Assembly (NCBI GenBank): GCA_039566865.1
Contig: CM076956.1
Span: 114,501-178,500, forward strand
DNA length: 64,000 nt
Direction of reading: 5' to 3'
Origin: Aurelia coerulea
Lineage: Eukaryota > Cnidaria > Scyphozoa > Semaeostomeae > Ulmaridae
The translations under genes and the position numbers were made by a program. The notes below the pieces were generated by a model. The model made no database searches and had not been told where the DNA came from. It saw nothing but the letters and a program-made list of their open reading frames with translations. Shown piece after piece: positions 34,583 to 50,100 of this stretch (the first letter of the stretch is position 1; each line of letters opens with the position of its first letter).

Positions 34583-35156
34583 CCACTCTCCACCAAACGT
34601 TTTAACTTTTTTACTCAGCGGCTAGTCTCAGGGCATATTCTGCCATTGGCTTTGTTTACATTCTCGGCTTGACTTATCAGCTGTAGAAGTCCCTTTTGTT
34701 TGTAACTGCTGACCACTTTGTACTAGGCAGTACCTAATCTGCATTGTTTGCCTTTGCAACTTCCTGTCTCCTCTGCAAAATGCGCTTCGCTAACTTCGTA
34801 TTACTCCTTCGTAGATGCGCTTCGTTAAGTTCCTATTCGTTTAGTTTTTGTTGCTTTATAAGTGGGCTCTCTGTGGTTTTACTCCGTAATCACGCCCAAT
34901 TTTCCCAGTACGCCAGTGGCATCTCAACGACGACTGAACTGTCAAAACTGGACCAAAACTCATTTGAAAAATTTGCGACAGAAACTTCACAGATCTTGCA
35001 AAAACAACTCAAAAGGTCAGCGTCACGCTCAAATATATTCTATCGAATTTAAAAACTCATAACAGCAAAATAATCCAAATCAACTGTTTTAAGCGACGTA
35101 AGATAGAATCTGAACATCTACTCAAGTTCGTAAAGTAAAATAGTTTTAATCTTACT

Positions 35157-38100
35157 TCAAAGCAGGAATGGAATGATGGCTTTCCTTCTTGGATAATCTT
35201 TGAATTCTTTCTTGTAATTTCTGTGCTTGTTCTTCGCCCATATTGCCATTTGCACGAATCCGGCGAGAGTAAATAACCCAGCTAGAAAAATAACATAGAA
35301 CAGGTTCTTAAAACAATGGGTGACGCAAAATGACAAATCAGTCAGGTAATGGCTACAATCAGAGGCATTCTCAATATTATTTATTTCATTTTGCAGCATC
35401 AATTTCCAACGCTTTATCATTTTCACCCATTCAGTACCACGCATGAATGGGAGAAAACTTTTCAATCAGCCGATTTTTTCGACTCAGAACTTGATAAAAA
35501 TAGCCGTGCAAAGACAATAGGCTGTGACACGTGCCGCACCATATTTAGGTAATTATCAAAATCATCGGCTAGGATTTGATCGCAAGTGGCTTGAGTCACT
35601 TTGATATGCTTAGATTCCCTTTAATAAAGACTGATATCAGCTGAGTAAATAAAAGAATCCCTGCTTTAGATGGCCACTGCTCCCTGGATATCAAGACGAC
35701 AATAATGGCAAAAAACCATTGAACGGAGGACATGTTTAAATCCATTTTGAAATATACCTGACTGAAATCGGCCACTCTTTTCTGAAATTATCAGGAATTT
35801 TCTCAAGAGAGCCCCATCAAGAAACCCCCAAAAGAGGCCTAAGGTTTCTGCCTTTTGTTGTGTAACAGTTTTAAAACAAAGTGTGAGCATACAAGAGTTT
35901 CATTTTGCGACAATGCAACAATGTTATACAGCAATGTTATGCACATGTTGTTCACGTGTTATCCTCTTGGGAGGATCAAATCGCCCAGAATGATGTTGTT
36001 ATACTCACTGGGATAACACTTGCAAAAGCATGTAAAAGTCATTGCTGCAAGGCAAGAAATGTGGTCGTGATTTTAAACCTGTTTCAACGGTTTCATGAAG
36101 GGGCTTTCTTGAGAAAATCTCTCATAATTCCAGAGCGGAGTAGCTGATTTCAGTCAGGTAAATTTTAAGAGTTATTTCAACATGTCCACTATTGAGTAAA
36201 TTACTTGGCAATATTTTTGCGTTGATATCCAAGTAGCCGTGGCCTTCAAACAGAGATTTTTTCACTCGCCCAGCACAAAAACACGGAATATCACACAGCT
36301 AAGCAAGGCAGATGTTGTAACGATTGCATTGCCTATTGCTCTGATTCAGAATAATAAGATTTATAAAATTCGAGAGGCAGATTTTTAGATCTTATCGCCT
36401 TTGTTTGGTTTAAATGCACACCTTCTTTCAAAACACTTTTCGCACACAGCACGAATCAGCTAGCTACGCAGATTTCAAGGTACATTTCACTGCCTGGTTT
36501 ATTTACATTCACGGTTCGATCAATTGGCCATAGAAACATTTCGCCCGCAATCGCAAATAGCTTTGCAACTCCACGTATTGGCTTTTCAAGAAACAGATGA
36601 AATCGTAACAATATCTGTCCTTCTTCACTTAAAACTCAGAATGTTGGAGGAGGTGAAATTTATTGTAAGCAATACCTGTCAAAGATTGTGTCATTGTTGT
36701 AAAGAAGATCCAAGCACCAACCTGCAACAAATATTCATGAAACTGGCTGATTTTTCGTAGCTACCTATTGCATTACTACTAGAAAAGTTTCATTGAAAAA
36801 TTTTGACACAGAGGGGGAGGGAGACATTTTCCAGGGCTGGCCCTGTCAAAATCGCAAATTCTCAAATCACAATTTTCGCGAAAAACAGTAGCAAAATCGC
36901 AGTATGTTGCAATTTGTCTTGCAGACTAGTGTCATTTGATGTATTTCATTATAACTCTCATGTTTTGATGGAAATTGTGCTCGAAATTTGACTTTATCAC
37001 ATTTGTCCTGATTTTGGCCAATTGTGCCACTTTTCTTGACCACACAAAGAAGAATGCTGACGTGAACAATAATGATGGCTAATTTTGAGTTAATCTTTAA
37101 ATTTTTAATAAGTATATGCTTGGAGCTATTAGCACAACAAATTTGGTTGCTCTACCTAATACCAGTCAAGAGCTAGGTAGGGGGCGCCCCCCCCCCCGAC
37201 CAAAATAGGACGTGTCCGATAGCCCAACCAATATAGGGTTAAGCTTTTCTTCTCTTCAATTTATTATATACATTTTCATTGATGTAAGTGGCTGTCGTAG
37301 TTGGAACTCCATGACATCAGGTCTTTCCAGCTTTGGCAGCCATATAATATTTACATGATCTTGCAACTTAGAGGCCCTTTACATGGAGACCCGACATGAA
37401 ACTCATGCCGGCATGAACTCATGCCGACATGAAAATTTACTCTGTTTACATGAGAGCCGATATGAACTCATGCTGGCATGAACTCATGTCGCCATGAGAC
37501 CCGACATGAAAATTTCCAAACACGCGGCGAAGGCGATTTGGTTTTCATATCGCCCGATACGAGAAAATTGTGTATACATGAGATTTTCATCCCATTTCCA
37601 TGCTGACTTTTCATGCCGGCATGAAAAAGCGACATGAATTTTTCATGTCGCCCCAAATTGAAACTTTCATGTCGCCCCCACATCATGTAAACACAACAGT
37701 AGCTCAGACCAGCACCCGATATGAAAACTCGTGCCGGCATGAAACTCATGCCGGCATGAGTTTCATGTCGGGTCTCATGTAAAGGGCCTCTGAGTTGCTT
37801 CTATTTGTGATAAAAAGAAACATACCTCGTATGTGTAGTTAGGACATGACACAAACTCGAACATCCAAGAGAATGGGTTGCTGGTGGGGTATGGTATTCT
37901 TCGTTCTCTGGTTCCTTTTTGTGAAAGAAAGTCTCAGTTGTTAGAGATAACTAAAAAGCATATTATGCCAGGAAAGCGCTTTACGTACAGAGGAGGAATT
38001 CCATTGGATAAGGATTCACACATAACTACATATAGAATAAAATTAGATGGAAAATAAATCATTTTCAAGTAGCATTTTTAACAACATTATTCCGTCACAA

Positions 38101-41100
38101 AAAAGAGAGCTGCCTTTCTTTTTCTAGTTTTGATATTAAACAAATAATGATATCACATACCGAGACAGTAAGAAAATTCAAGGTTTGCAAGATCTTTGAA
38201 TTAATGTCGCACAACGCTGTTATAAATTTTAAGAAAAGATACTAGGAAAAGTTTGAGATCTTGACACTTTTTAGAGAAAAATAATGTATTATTACAACCG
38301 TCTTGACTGATCAAAATAAAGTCGAAGCTTCAGTAAAACAAATCAAATCAAATGCTTTTGTAGGACAATTTTTTCCTATCTTAGATCTCTCTCGTAAACC
38401 TTACCGATAAAATATTGGTCAAGAAACGATTTACCTGGAGGTCTTAAATCTCGAAAAACGCAGTGTGAAACGAAGTTTCCATACTCGCAAAGCTGAAAAA
38501 ATGAACAGTAAGACTTTCACGTAATATCGAAGAAAACAAACAAACAAACAAAACAAACAAACAAACAAAAAAACAAACAAACAGCTCCAAAGGAAATTGA
38601 CCTCGAGCTTTAGCCGTTCTCCCATAATAATATTAAAACAAGCTGTAAAAGGTTACACTAAACAGGAGCATCAGGAGGAAGCGTATCTCACGATAAATTG
38701 GGTGGCAAAAACGACAACAAACGAAATTATGACTTTATACTTGATATTTCAAGTTCATTGACTAATCTGTTTCAAAAGATGAACAAATCTAGTGAAATTA
38801 ATTCAGCGTTAGCCCAATTTGACAGTCCAAGCACCAAAATTCCGATTTAAATCATTAGTTAAATGAGCGTTTCGTTTCTATCCCAAGATCCATCACAAGC
38901 GTGTAAATAAAATATTAAGTCGTGATTTGGTTTGTCGTCCTTCTTGCCCTCCGAGTCAAAATGATCCAGATCGACAAAATTATGGAATAAAAATAGGGGA
39001 AAATGAAGTTTCGAAAGTATGCCAATTTTTTGCATCCCCAGAAAGCAAAAATTTTCAAAATAGGACAGTCCACTGATGAGAAATAAAATTGTTAAAGTTT
39101 GTCAAAATTTCAAGTAGTTGTTTACTTTAGAGTTTCCGGTGCAATGTAGCGTCTAGAGCCAACTTTAAAGTATCATAAATCAACCTAGAAAAAGCAATTC
39201 TAATGATTTTTGTTCGCGAAAGTAATGATACGTTTGGATGCCAAGCTACATTGCTCTGCCAAAAATTTCCCATCGTTTATGGAAAGAAATACGTTAGTAC
39301 TAATTTTCTGAACAATGCAGATGTCCTTGAAATTGGTACATTCTGTTTTCGTTCCGTCTCACTTTCACATTTAACTGTAGGTTATTAATTAACTAATTAA
39401 TTAACTAATTAATTAACTAACTAACTAATTAACTAACTAACTAACTAACTAACAAACTAGCTGTAGAAAGGTAAACTTACCATAAATCCAGCTAGTGATC
39501 CATATATCTGCAGGGAGCCAAACACTGTCGGATTCAAACATAGAGCAATCAATGGCACATCATGAAAACAGAAAATAAAGAAAGCTACATGTAGTTCAAC
39601 TAGGAAACATGAAGGGAAACTGATGCCAACAACCAGAAAGCAGCAGTTGCAACTGTTCGGACATCTAATGAGAAAAAATGTTTGGATAATTTAATGCTCA
39701 TGGGATGCATAGAAGGGGAGAAAAGCAGAGGGAGACCACAGATAACAAATCTGACGAGTTTGAGCACATGGATGGCAGAACGTGCACGAGAATAATAAAG
39801 AGGGAGCATGAAAGATCGCCCAAGAAAGAACATGAGAGCATGAAAGAACAAGAATTTCTGAAGAGAACAAAATAAAGGAAGCTGTGAAAGACATGATCGC
39901 CCACCTTTTGAAAGGACATGGCACATAACGAAAGAGAGACATGAAATTCTGAAGAAGATTTGCAAATACGCTACGTCTAATTTGTAACTTTTGCACAATT
40001 TAGAACCTCTTGGATTTGGAGGTCAAAAAAGTACCCATCCCACGCTTATTGATTGTAGATTGCTTTAATTTGCATTGCTCTTTTTATAATTGGAGTAGGA
40101 TTTCACTCGTTGTTTAAATACACCTTCAATTAATCATATTTTTGCATGGCCCACTTGAAAAGCAGTCTTTCTTGACTGATTTGACTGTCAATCATGGTTA
40201 AAGAATTAGAAATGAAATGAATGAAATGGAACAACGAAGGAGTGGGATAGTAACCAAACTGAAATAAACGTCTAAATTCTAGAATCTTTGCAATGGAACA
40301 GGAAAGATTATGGACAGGAAACGAATTTAAGACAAATAATGGGTAAAAGCAAAATGGCCTTTTAATTGATACACCCTGAAAAATCTTAATCTGTATCTCC
40401 TTTAGATGTCATTATCTGTACCTTTGAACATCCTTCTTTTTAAAATTCTCTTTTTTTCATTTTATTCTTAATCATAGCAAAAAGAAATGCTGTAGATTAA
40501 GAATTCTTTTTCAAATGAAATTGAAACTTCATAAAGCCAGGTAAAATGAAAATGCAGGCAAAAACATAGAGATGGTGTTCTTGAGAAATTGAAATAATGC
40601 TAGCCTGCGTGTAGACTCAACACTGTCGCTGAGGAATATTTGAGGCTGCACACAGGCAAAATAACGACGACTTACTTGCTGGAGTGTAAAGGGGATGATT
40701 GACGAAGTACGACACCAGGCATGTGAATCCCCTGAAAAAAAAGGAAATTCTCACTCTTGTATCATAAATACCGGGTGTCCCAAAATGATGTATTAACGCT
40801 TGATTGCTTACATGTCCATAACCAATGAACCGATTTTCAAAAACTTTGTTTTATTTCATTGCCTAAAGGCAAAATTGTATTCGAAGATGTTGGTTCTGGC
40901 TTTACGACGATGCTTTAATGTCGAAAAGAAGATTGATAAACCTGCTCAAATTTAAGCCTTAGATGGCATGCGAAAGAAACGGTCTATTTTTCCAGTCAAC
41001 ATTTTAGATGTGATACAAAAGGCTGAACTCGCATTAGTATTCTCTAAATCATGCACCCATCTGAATTCAGTATAAACTGAATTCGCATTCTCTGAACGAC

Positions 41101-44100
41101 ATATAAGTTGAGCCTTTTGTATCACATCTAAAATGTTGGCTGGAAAAGTAGGCCGTTTCTCTTTCATGCCATGTAAGGCTTGAATTTGAGCAGGTTTAGC
41201 GATTTTCTTTTCGACATGAAAACATCCGCGTAAATCCAAAACCAACATCGTCGAACATAATTTAGCCTTTCAGCAATCGGATAAAATAAACTTTTGAAAA
41301 TCGGTTCATTCGTTATGGACATATCAGCAATCAAACGATAATACATCATTTTGGGACACCCGGTATATCATAATATGTAAATAAATACAAAGAAAATGAA
41401 ATCTGCAAAAGCTTAAAGGTGATGCGAAGAGAAAATTTTTGATGAAAATGAGTAGCACCATTGCGTTGAATGATAAAAAATGCCGTTGAAATTTTTTTGA
41501 TATTTCATTTCATTTTCGAGTTTTCTACTCCCTATAAAAATACTGATAAAATGCCTGAAGTGTTGTTGAAATAGCTAGTCAATTTGTTGAAATTGTTGAA
41601 ATTGTTGAAATAGTACCGCGTACAAGCAACTTTGCTATCACACGGTTAGTTGAACCTTCCAAATGCAGAATCAGTTTCGATAATCTTGTATGGTAATGTA
41701 AGGTTACCTTTTGAATCAAATAAAACAATCATTGAAGCAACACTAAAGTTCATTAAATCATCAAAGAGATTTGTCTTGAATCATTCAGTGAAATTTCCTC
41801 TCCTCCTCCCACCCTTGTATCATTATATTTCTTTTCGTAGCTTGCGTATGCTGCAATAGTCTGATTAGTTTATTGTTTCCATATACATTTTTTTATGTTA
41901 ATTGTTAAAGCCACCGGGTTGCAATGTACTCTCATTCTTCTTGTGGTATCGTCTTGTAACTATGTTCTGTTATTGTAAAATTTTAGATTGACATATACAA
42001 TGCCTATTAAATATATATTAAAGCAAAATAGTTAATTTTGGAGGCTGTTAGCTTTTCCCCGTCATTGCAACTGAACGATTTTGCTGCACAATTGCCTTTG
42101 TTATTTTCTATACATAAAGAATTGAATGGATAGGTGTCAAGCAAATATTCTGACTCAAAAGTGGCTTTTTCTTCAGCAACTGCATGACTACCAGTAGTAA
42201 ACACGAGACCGCTCATTTCAGGTGAATGCAGACTGTCCAAATAAAACACAAAAATCTGACCGTTTCAGATTCCAGATGAATGCTTTGAATCATGACCTCC
42301 ATGGATCATTCAATTCAATTCAATACGAACAAAAATGCATAAACAATATCTACGCAAACGATGCCTGTATTCTTGACAAAACGTGATTCTCCGCATCATA
42401 GACAAGTTCTGCAACTCGTTTTGTCACCAATGATAGTCGCCGACAACAGCTTGGATCGTTTGCAGAGTTTCAAATATTTCTTGGAATATCGCAAGTAACA
42501 GATACAAGATTAACCTTTCATAAGTCAACGAGTCGAGTAAATTTCAAAGTTTATTAAACTTCAATATCAAATCTCAATAAAATTTGCACAGTTAGGAAAA
42601 CATTGCCAAAGCCATCACTGAACTTAAAAATTGGTTTCAACGTTGTAACAAAAAGAGTTAATAACTTACCAGTAGTACACTGAATTCTGAAATTGAGAAA
42701 TAAAAAAGTTAACATTCGAAAATTGGGATCAAATTCAGCTTGCCATAGAAAAACTTTTAGTTAATTCACAAAATGTAGATATAAAAAGTTTCAATGTGAA
42801 TGGATTTTCTGAAGATTTTAAATTTACGCACAGCGTAAAATTTTCTTAAATAGCGCCGTTATATTTTCTGGCATAATTTAATTTGAAGGAAGTCATAAGG
42901 AAACATCTGAAATAAGTTTGACTATTAAGATCTTTTGAAACTTCAGTACCAAGCAACCGCCGACTTCCTTAATGTAACTGTTCTGTTTCTTTTTAAGTTC
43001 TTTTTCACATTAGATGCCAGGCATATTTTATGTCTGCAAACGAACAAGAGCTGCGCTCGTGAAATTTTAATTTCATCGCAAACCAGACCTGACATCTAAT
43101 GTTAGACAGAATCTAACATAGTATCCATTAGGTTTTAATCGTTCGTAGTATACCTAGTTGTATGTAGTTTAACGTTGCGTATCTTTTTTAATGGCCATGG
43201 GGTAGTCGTTGTCTTTCGCTCCCCTTGGCACCGTCCCTGTAGTAATATATTACAAAGGTATAGTAAGTAATTAAGAAGGTATAGTAGAGTGCATTTTTGA
43301 TAAACAGACCAACGAATAATAAAATTTCACAAAAATTATTTATAGGCTGATCAAGCTTGTTCTGAGTTGATTTTAATGAAACTAATACAGGCTGTCCCCC
43401 AAAGGAACATTCGACTTTCGATTAAATCTTAGAAAATAACGATATTATGAAGGGGCTCCATGGCGAAGGGTCTGCGCGCAAGAGCTTTGAAATTAAGGAG
43501 AAAATAGCATGAGGCCATGGTTTGTTTCGTTTCTCGTTTATTTTAGAGCAAACTTTAAGCTTATGGATAATTTCAGGAATTACGTTGAGCAAAGTTTGAA
43601 AACAACTCAATCTCTTATCTATTAAGTTTTCATTTAATGTTTTTTGGATACTTGCATTCTTAAGCACATTTTGACAATGGTTACAAGAATTAAACTACTT
43701 TCGAAGTCTTATTTGGTTCACTCTGATATCAACATGACATGAGGTGTGGCATTAGATAACCTTCTTTTATCTCGATTTTGGAGCTTTTTGTATCATAAGT
43801 AGTTTAGGGGTCTCTTGTTTCAGCTTTCGCAATAACATGATCTTTAAGAGCTCGTAAGTCAGTGAATTTTCAACGTACTTGCAAGATTCTGGTGTCTAAA
43901 ATTAATTCAAAATCTTAGGGACCAGGTTATCGTCCCATGGAGGCCGTACATCTTATCGTTTTTTTTTTCTCAATATTTAATCAAAAGCTGAACATTTCTT
44001 TTGGGATGATCTGCATTCAGTCCTTTATTTCTAAGTGGGCTGGCTGGAAGGATTTCTAGCTTTTTCTAGCTTATTTAGGTCCACTATGCATTCCACATCC

Positions 44101-47100
44101 AGGCATGGGACACCCCATTTCAACGTCCCTTCTGAAGGAAGGCGAAGTGAGTTGCTTGGTCACGCATCCGAAAGGTCACTCGTCCCAGTTTTGACTTCAC
44201 ACCTCAGTTACCTGACGGAGACTGTAGAAGCCAATCGGCCACTCACTTCACATATCAATTTTAAGAGATGGCAAATATCAAAATCAACATACCTTGAAGA
44301 TATTTCTGATAGGCATCGTGTTATGGGAAAATCTATGAATGAACACTGTTTCAAGTAACCTCTTTGCATAATGTAAGCACCAACATGCACATGCAATGCT
44401 GAAAAAAGAAACATTTGACAGTCAAAGCGGACGAAGCTTACCATCTGTTTTCAATTTTCAAAATAGAATCGTATCTTAATTCAATTTTGTTTTCTTTGCA
44501 CGAAAAATCTTTGAACATTCGTTGTGATTTTTAGCAGGAAGGAGCTCCTACTGTATACCATATAATGGCTGCGCCATCCAACAGAGGCAATATTCGAATA
44601 AAATGGAACCAATAACATAAGCCATATTCGAATAATTATCCAATCATAAGGATCTATGTTCACATAATTTTCGAATCATCATCATCATCACAATAAATCA
44701 ATCAATCAATCAAAATATTTTTCAATGTGTCAAAATATTTAGCTTGCAGGCCAATTGGGGACACTTGGCTATCATCATTTCTTTATTTATTAAGTAGGCA
44801 AAAAAACAATCGCTAAAATTACATCTAATTAAGGCCTATATATTCATATATTCTGCACTTTATCTAATTTACATGGTACGCTTCTTGCGCTTTGATGTAA
44901 TACGAGTCATGCATCCAATTCTACAAGGCTACTGAATTAGCTTGGGAAATATTATCAAGGACAACAGCATTCGAATTGGCAGAACTTAGACATCATGTCT
45001 GAAAAACCAATTTTAGATTAAAATGACAAGACTCTCTCTGAACTGATTTTCACTCGATAGGTGTAATCGATGTTGTTCTTAGTGCAACATAAATTTCATC
45101 AAAATCCACAGGGCATCAGTTTCGATATTTTTCAATATTTTTCTTGTTTCTTAATATTGAAATAAAAATATTGAAAAACATCTAAACTGATGCCCCTGTG
45201 CAAAATCTTACGTTTAGAAAATTTTTCAGAATTTTTTTACTTTGAGTGTTACTTTTTTGGCCTATCCGTTATTACTGAGTCACAAAAGCCAAGGTATTTA
45301 ATTTTTCAAGGAAAATGTCATGGTTGATCGTGTTGAACGCTTTTTGTACATTGATTAATATCATGCCCGCAAACATACTATTTTCAAATCCTTGTATGAT
45401 TTTGTCACTTAGATGCGATAAATATATTTCTATAGAGTGGTAAGGACAAAAGCTAGAATTTCATTTTTATCCAGGTATCCTTGTATCTGCTTGGGTAAAG
45501 AGTTTTCAATTACTTTCAAAACCTGTCGCAAAAGTGAAATTGGTCGACAATTTTTTGGATCATCTTTGCGCCTTCCTTTTTAAAAAGCGGCTTCAATTTG
45601 GCTTGTTTACAGTCAAAGGGAACGCATGCTAGGGAATTTGAAAGATTGCATAGCCCTTTAACTGGCGTTGCTATAATGGATGCACATCCTTGAGGAATTT
45701 CCCAACAAGATAATCAGCTCAGTTCATTTCAGTTTAATTTCAAGATTCCACTACATACAAAAGTCTTTCGAAAATACATACAATAAACTAGAATAACAAA
45801 TTATAACAGATGACACAAAAATAAATGGCAAATATTTCAATAGGAGAACATAGAATTTCATATGGAGGGGAGCTTCTTTAGGAGGAGCTCTGTCAGTAGG
45901 TAGACTAATCGAGGAGAGAGCACCCCCTAAGCTAATAACTTATCATTCAAATTATGAAATATTTGAGTGTTTAGCAGACCAATGTAAGGAAAAGTTATAT
46001 TATCACGTATTCAGGACTGGTACTTGGTGGAGAAAGATACAATATCAGATCCTGCCACTTTTGAAGGATTTATTCCATCCATAAAGTTGAAGACATTATC
46101 ATGCTTTGTATGGAGATGTGTGAATTTTTCGTTTGAGGATATCCTTTTTGACAGCTCTCAGTCATGGTTTGTAGATTCCAATAATTTTTGTAGATTCAAG
46201 GATCTACATGATGGGATTGGTTATTTTTTTATCCCAAACTTTCGTTGAACTTTAAAGATTCTACTTCATGCAATTTTCACAATTCTCTACAAAATACTGG
46301 ATAATTTATACTTACTTAACGGCTGGTGCAGTACTTTGTAAACTAGCTCCTTCTCCATAAATGCAAGATGGTCTCAGGTAGAAAATGGGATAAATCAGCA
46401 TAGGTCCAGCATACTCAGTCAGAAATACTGTGGTCCAAGCAACTTGGGGTCCTACAAAACAAAAAAGCCAATGATTGCCTTACTGATTATGTGAAGGTGA
46501 AGTTGCAGCTTTTGGTGCCAAGCACTGGGCTAATTGAGACCCCATTTTATGATGATATGACGTGTTGGTAAAGTTTGAGCCCCATCAGCCTGAACAATAT
46601 GGCTGCAAAGTCAGTAGATTACAACACTAAGCCACAACAACACCTTCAATTTTCAATTGACTGCCTTTACCATAATAATCCTGAAGAGACTACCATCTGG
46701 GGCTAAAAAGTGTATCAACTCTGATCAAAACTCGCATCACACAAAAGTTATGCAGTCAATTTCATTCTTGTATCATTGAGGCTTCTGCCTAAGTTCTGAG
46801 CGTTTAGTCTCAAAGTTCAGATTGGGTTATTTTCCTTGATATGCAAAAAATCATTTTTGTTAAGTGCTTTTAAAACAGCAAAAAATACTGAGCTTGATGT
46901 AATACAGACTTTGATGCAAAACGTATTCAGATGCCTCAAAATAACTGTAGAGCAAAGGAATGAATCATATCATTAGGGTAAGGGTTTAGAATATCTCAAA
47001 TTGGTTGAATGAGTTTTCACTGAGCTCTAAAATACTGAATACATTCTTTATTTAGCTCGCTTTATTCATATTCCTTATTTATACAAGTAAAAGGACTAAA

Positions 47101-50100
47101 TGTAGTGATATGCACTGTATTAGAGAAGTTTCTCCTGGAATGTGAAGTAAATGGTAAGCCATTTACGAAAAAAATTAATATGACAATGCACATGTACAAA
47201 GAGATCATAAAATTTAATTGATACATCAAATGACATAAAGCATGCACAAACACATTGTTTCTACCTTTCATGGAAGCAATCTTTCTGATTATTAATTCAC
47301 ACAAAGAATGTTGCATAAAGTTGCATTCATGATTCACTTGGAAATAGACCATTTAGGTATTCCACATACAAGTCCAAATGGTATAATACTTTGATACATT
47401 TTGTGGACATTTTGAATGTAACAACAGTGATAGAGGCCCTAACACCACTCAATCAAACCTTTCATATGAAAATGTAAAAACATATCGCTGGATTCAGACT
47501 CTTTCGTAGAAAAGCTCAAATGTCAATTCATTGCTTGTGAAAGTGTAAAGAAATAAGTCAGACATACCCAAATCTTTGAAATAAATTTTGCCGTTTGGGT
47601 TGTCAAGTCCCAATGCAGCAAGAGTTTCATCATCTCTTAAAGCCTTTCCACCTGCAAGTAATGATATATATACAAGTTTTAATTAAAAAAAGAAAGGATG
47701 GATACTTTACTCAGAAACTTTCCAGAGAAGATAACTGAATACTGATTGAATTCAAAACACCAGAGGCAATAAATATATACACATTTGTGTGTACATTTTA
47801 TTGTTGACGGATAGAGTATTGTGAGACCAAGTTTTGAACTCAGGACTTAAGAGAAAACAAAATATATAATGTTGTACTTACGAGGCTCAAGTTTGAATGA
47901 TTGTCTGTCAACATAGTACTTCTTGACTAAAGGCAAAATAAAATTATAAATCATTTTATCAGCTTACATAAGCAAGCTTGCCACTGTGTATCAAAATAGA
48001 TCTCTCAGTTAAATTAAATCTTTGAAGGCAGCATAAAGTTGAAGAATATCAAATTCCTTCAAGTTTGTTAACTTGCCACCTAGGATTAGAAAATCATTTT
48101 TTGTGAAAATTCTATGGAACATAACAGATAAATTTGTAAGCAATATATCCTATGCATCATCATCTGGGTGGAGCATCACGTCTAAATAAATAGAATATTT
48201 TTATCATGCCATATAGACATTAAGCGTGAAAACATTTGATGAATAAATTTCCGACAAAATATTTTTGGACAAAAATTTTCAGGCATTTTGTCAGAAAATT
48301 TTTGAAGTTTTTCCAAGCATGAAAAATGGTCAATTTACAGCTTTTAAAGTCCTTTCATCATTAAAACATTATAGTTTTATCGATTGTGTTTCATGTTCAG
48401 TTTTCAAAGAGATCCTTGTCAGAAATTTTGATTTACAATCATTGAGGATGATGAGAATGATTGATTAAGGTTACTGTAACTGTTCAGACGACAAATTTTC
48501 GATTTTTCGTTTTTGTCATAATCTGATGGTACAAGTATTTGAGGACTGTTTAAACCAACTCACTTCCAGAAATAGTCACAATTACTTAGAAATTTGAGCA
48601 TTTTAAAAGGAGCAATCATGTTTCTCAAAAATTGCGGGAATATACATTAGGGGATTAAAGTAAACTCACTTGACCTTGCAGCTATGTTCATGACATCCCG
48701 TGCTGCTATGTTATTGATATAATGCTTTACCAATACCGCACTTAAGCCTCATTGCTTGACCTTTCATGCATAATCGTATTTCCCGCAATTTTTGCTTCAT
48801 TTTGATAAAAGCCTGATTTCTCGAAACAGGATTCCGGAGTACTGGTGGGTAAAAAAAAATCTTTGTGTACCCAACAGGCCAATCGAGTCGCTTGAAACTT
48901 GGCACACAGGGTCACAGAGCATATAACTACGAAACCGTGTCAGCGATTTGTGATAGATCCACTGGTCCGATTTTTACAAGGGTCTGAGAGTTAAAAAAGA
49001 CATTTAAGACATTTACATTTATTTAAAATGATATCATTTCAAGAAAATACCTTTTATCAAAAATTTGTGACACGGTTTTGCAGTTCAGGGCCTTAAGTCT
49101 TTGGTAAATAGATAGTCGTGGTCCAACGATTATCATTGGGGTACACAAAGATTTTTTCGCAAGGGTGGTCGATTTTGCCTTAAATCTAGAATAAAACATT
49201 CGTGATTGTATTGAATCAACTGAATATATTTTTATGATATTCTACGTTTATTTCTGCGTCGAATGATGCATAAGTTTGTTTGGTATATTTTGACGAACGA
49301 CCGTGGTAAACGGAGTTTCTTAATCGCCGCCTGAACGGTTACAGTAACCTTAAGTGAATTTTGTTCAAAATATATACTACAATTCCTTTTCTATGAAAAA
49401 TGTTTTGAGAGCAAGACACCCAAGCTTTTAGGTGGAATACTATCATTCAACTTTGTTGACTGTAAAATTTTTGACATTAAATATTTCAGACCACATAAAC
49501 ATTTGAAAACGAAGAAAATTTGACGCTTTAAATGTCCAAAAATATTAACATCCATAATTTTTTGCAATGATGTACAGTAAACACTAATGAAAATTCTTCA
49601 CTAAATTTTCAGCTTGACAGTATGAAGAATGATACCTGTTTTGCTAAGTTCTTCTTTTACATCTTGTATGGTGGAATTTGATGACAGCTAAAATAGAAAA
49701 AATGCAGCATCAAACCACATAGTTTATGGACTTAAGATATTTCAAAAAAGCTGACTGGAACTTTTTCATCACAAAGCTATCTAATAACAATGCATATTCA
49801 AACTTGATACATTTTAAATTGTATATTTTTATGTCATATTTTAATTCAAATATTTCACATTTCAAAACTCTTTAATATTACAAAATATTCTTATATTCAT
49901 TATTATTATCGTATTCAAATATTTCATGAATTGAAAAATATATTGAATGAATGGTTACAAGAATGAATCATGATTCTTTGCAAGTGTGTTGCCTTGTATA
50001 AAACTATCAATCAATAACCAGACACTGATTTTAACATACATTACAGGCCTTATGGTGCACATTAACATGATGAGGAGAATTCTCAAGAAGTCTTGAGTCA

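Noticed and set aside
35990..36055. Candidate TECR exon between acceptor ttgccttgcag and donor gtgagt (minus strand)
   Set aside because: It has no open frame in the required phase, whereas 36,676-36,721 encodes the expected [12 protein letters not shown] segment in phase.
37381..37790. CRISPR-like array suggested by regular CATG repeats
   Set aside because: Units are palindromes of uneven spacing within an inverted repeat in an animal intron; there are no direct repeats with unique spacers.
39600..39998. 132-codon hydrophobic minus-strand ORF
   Set aside because: The plus strand here is a LINE C-terminal fragment; the hydrophobic ORF arises from its complement.
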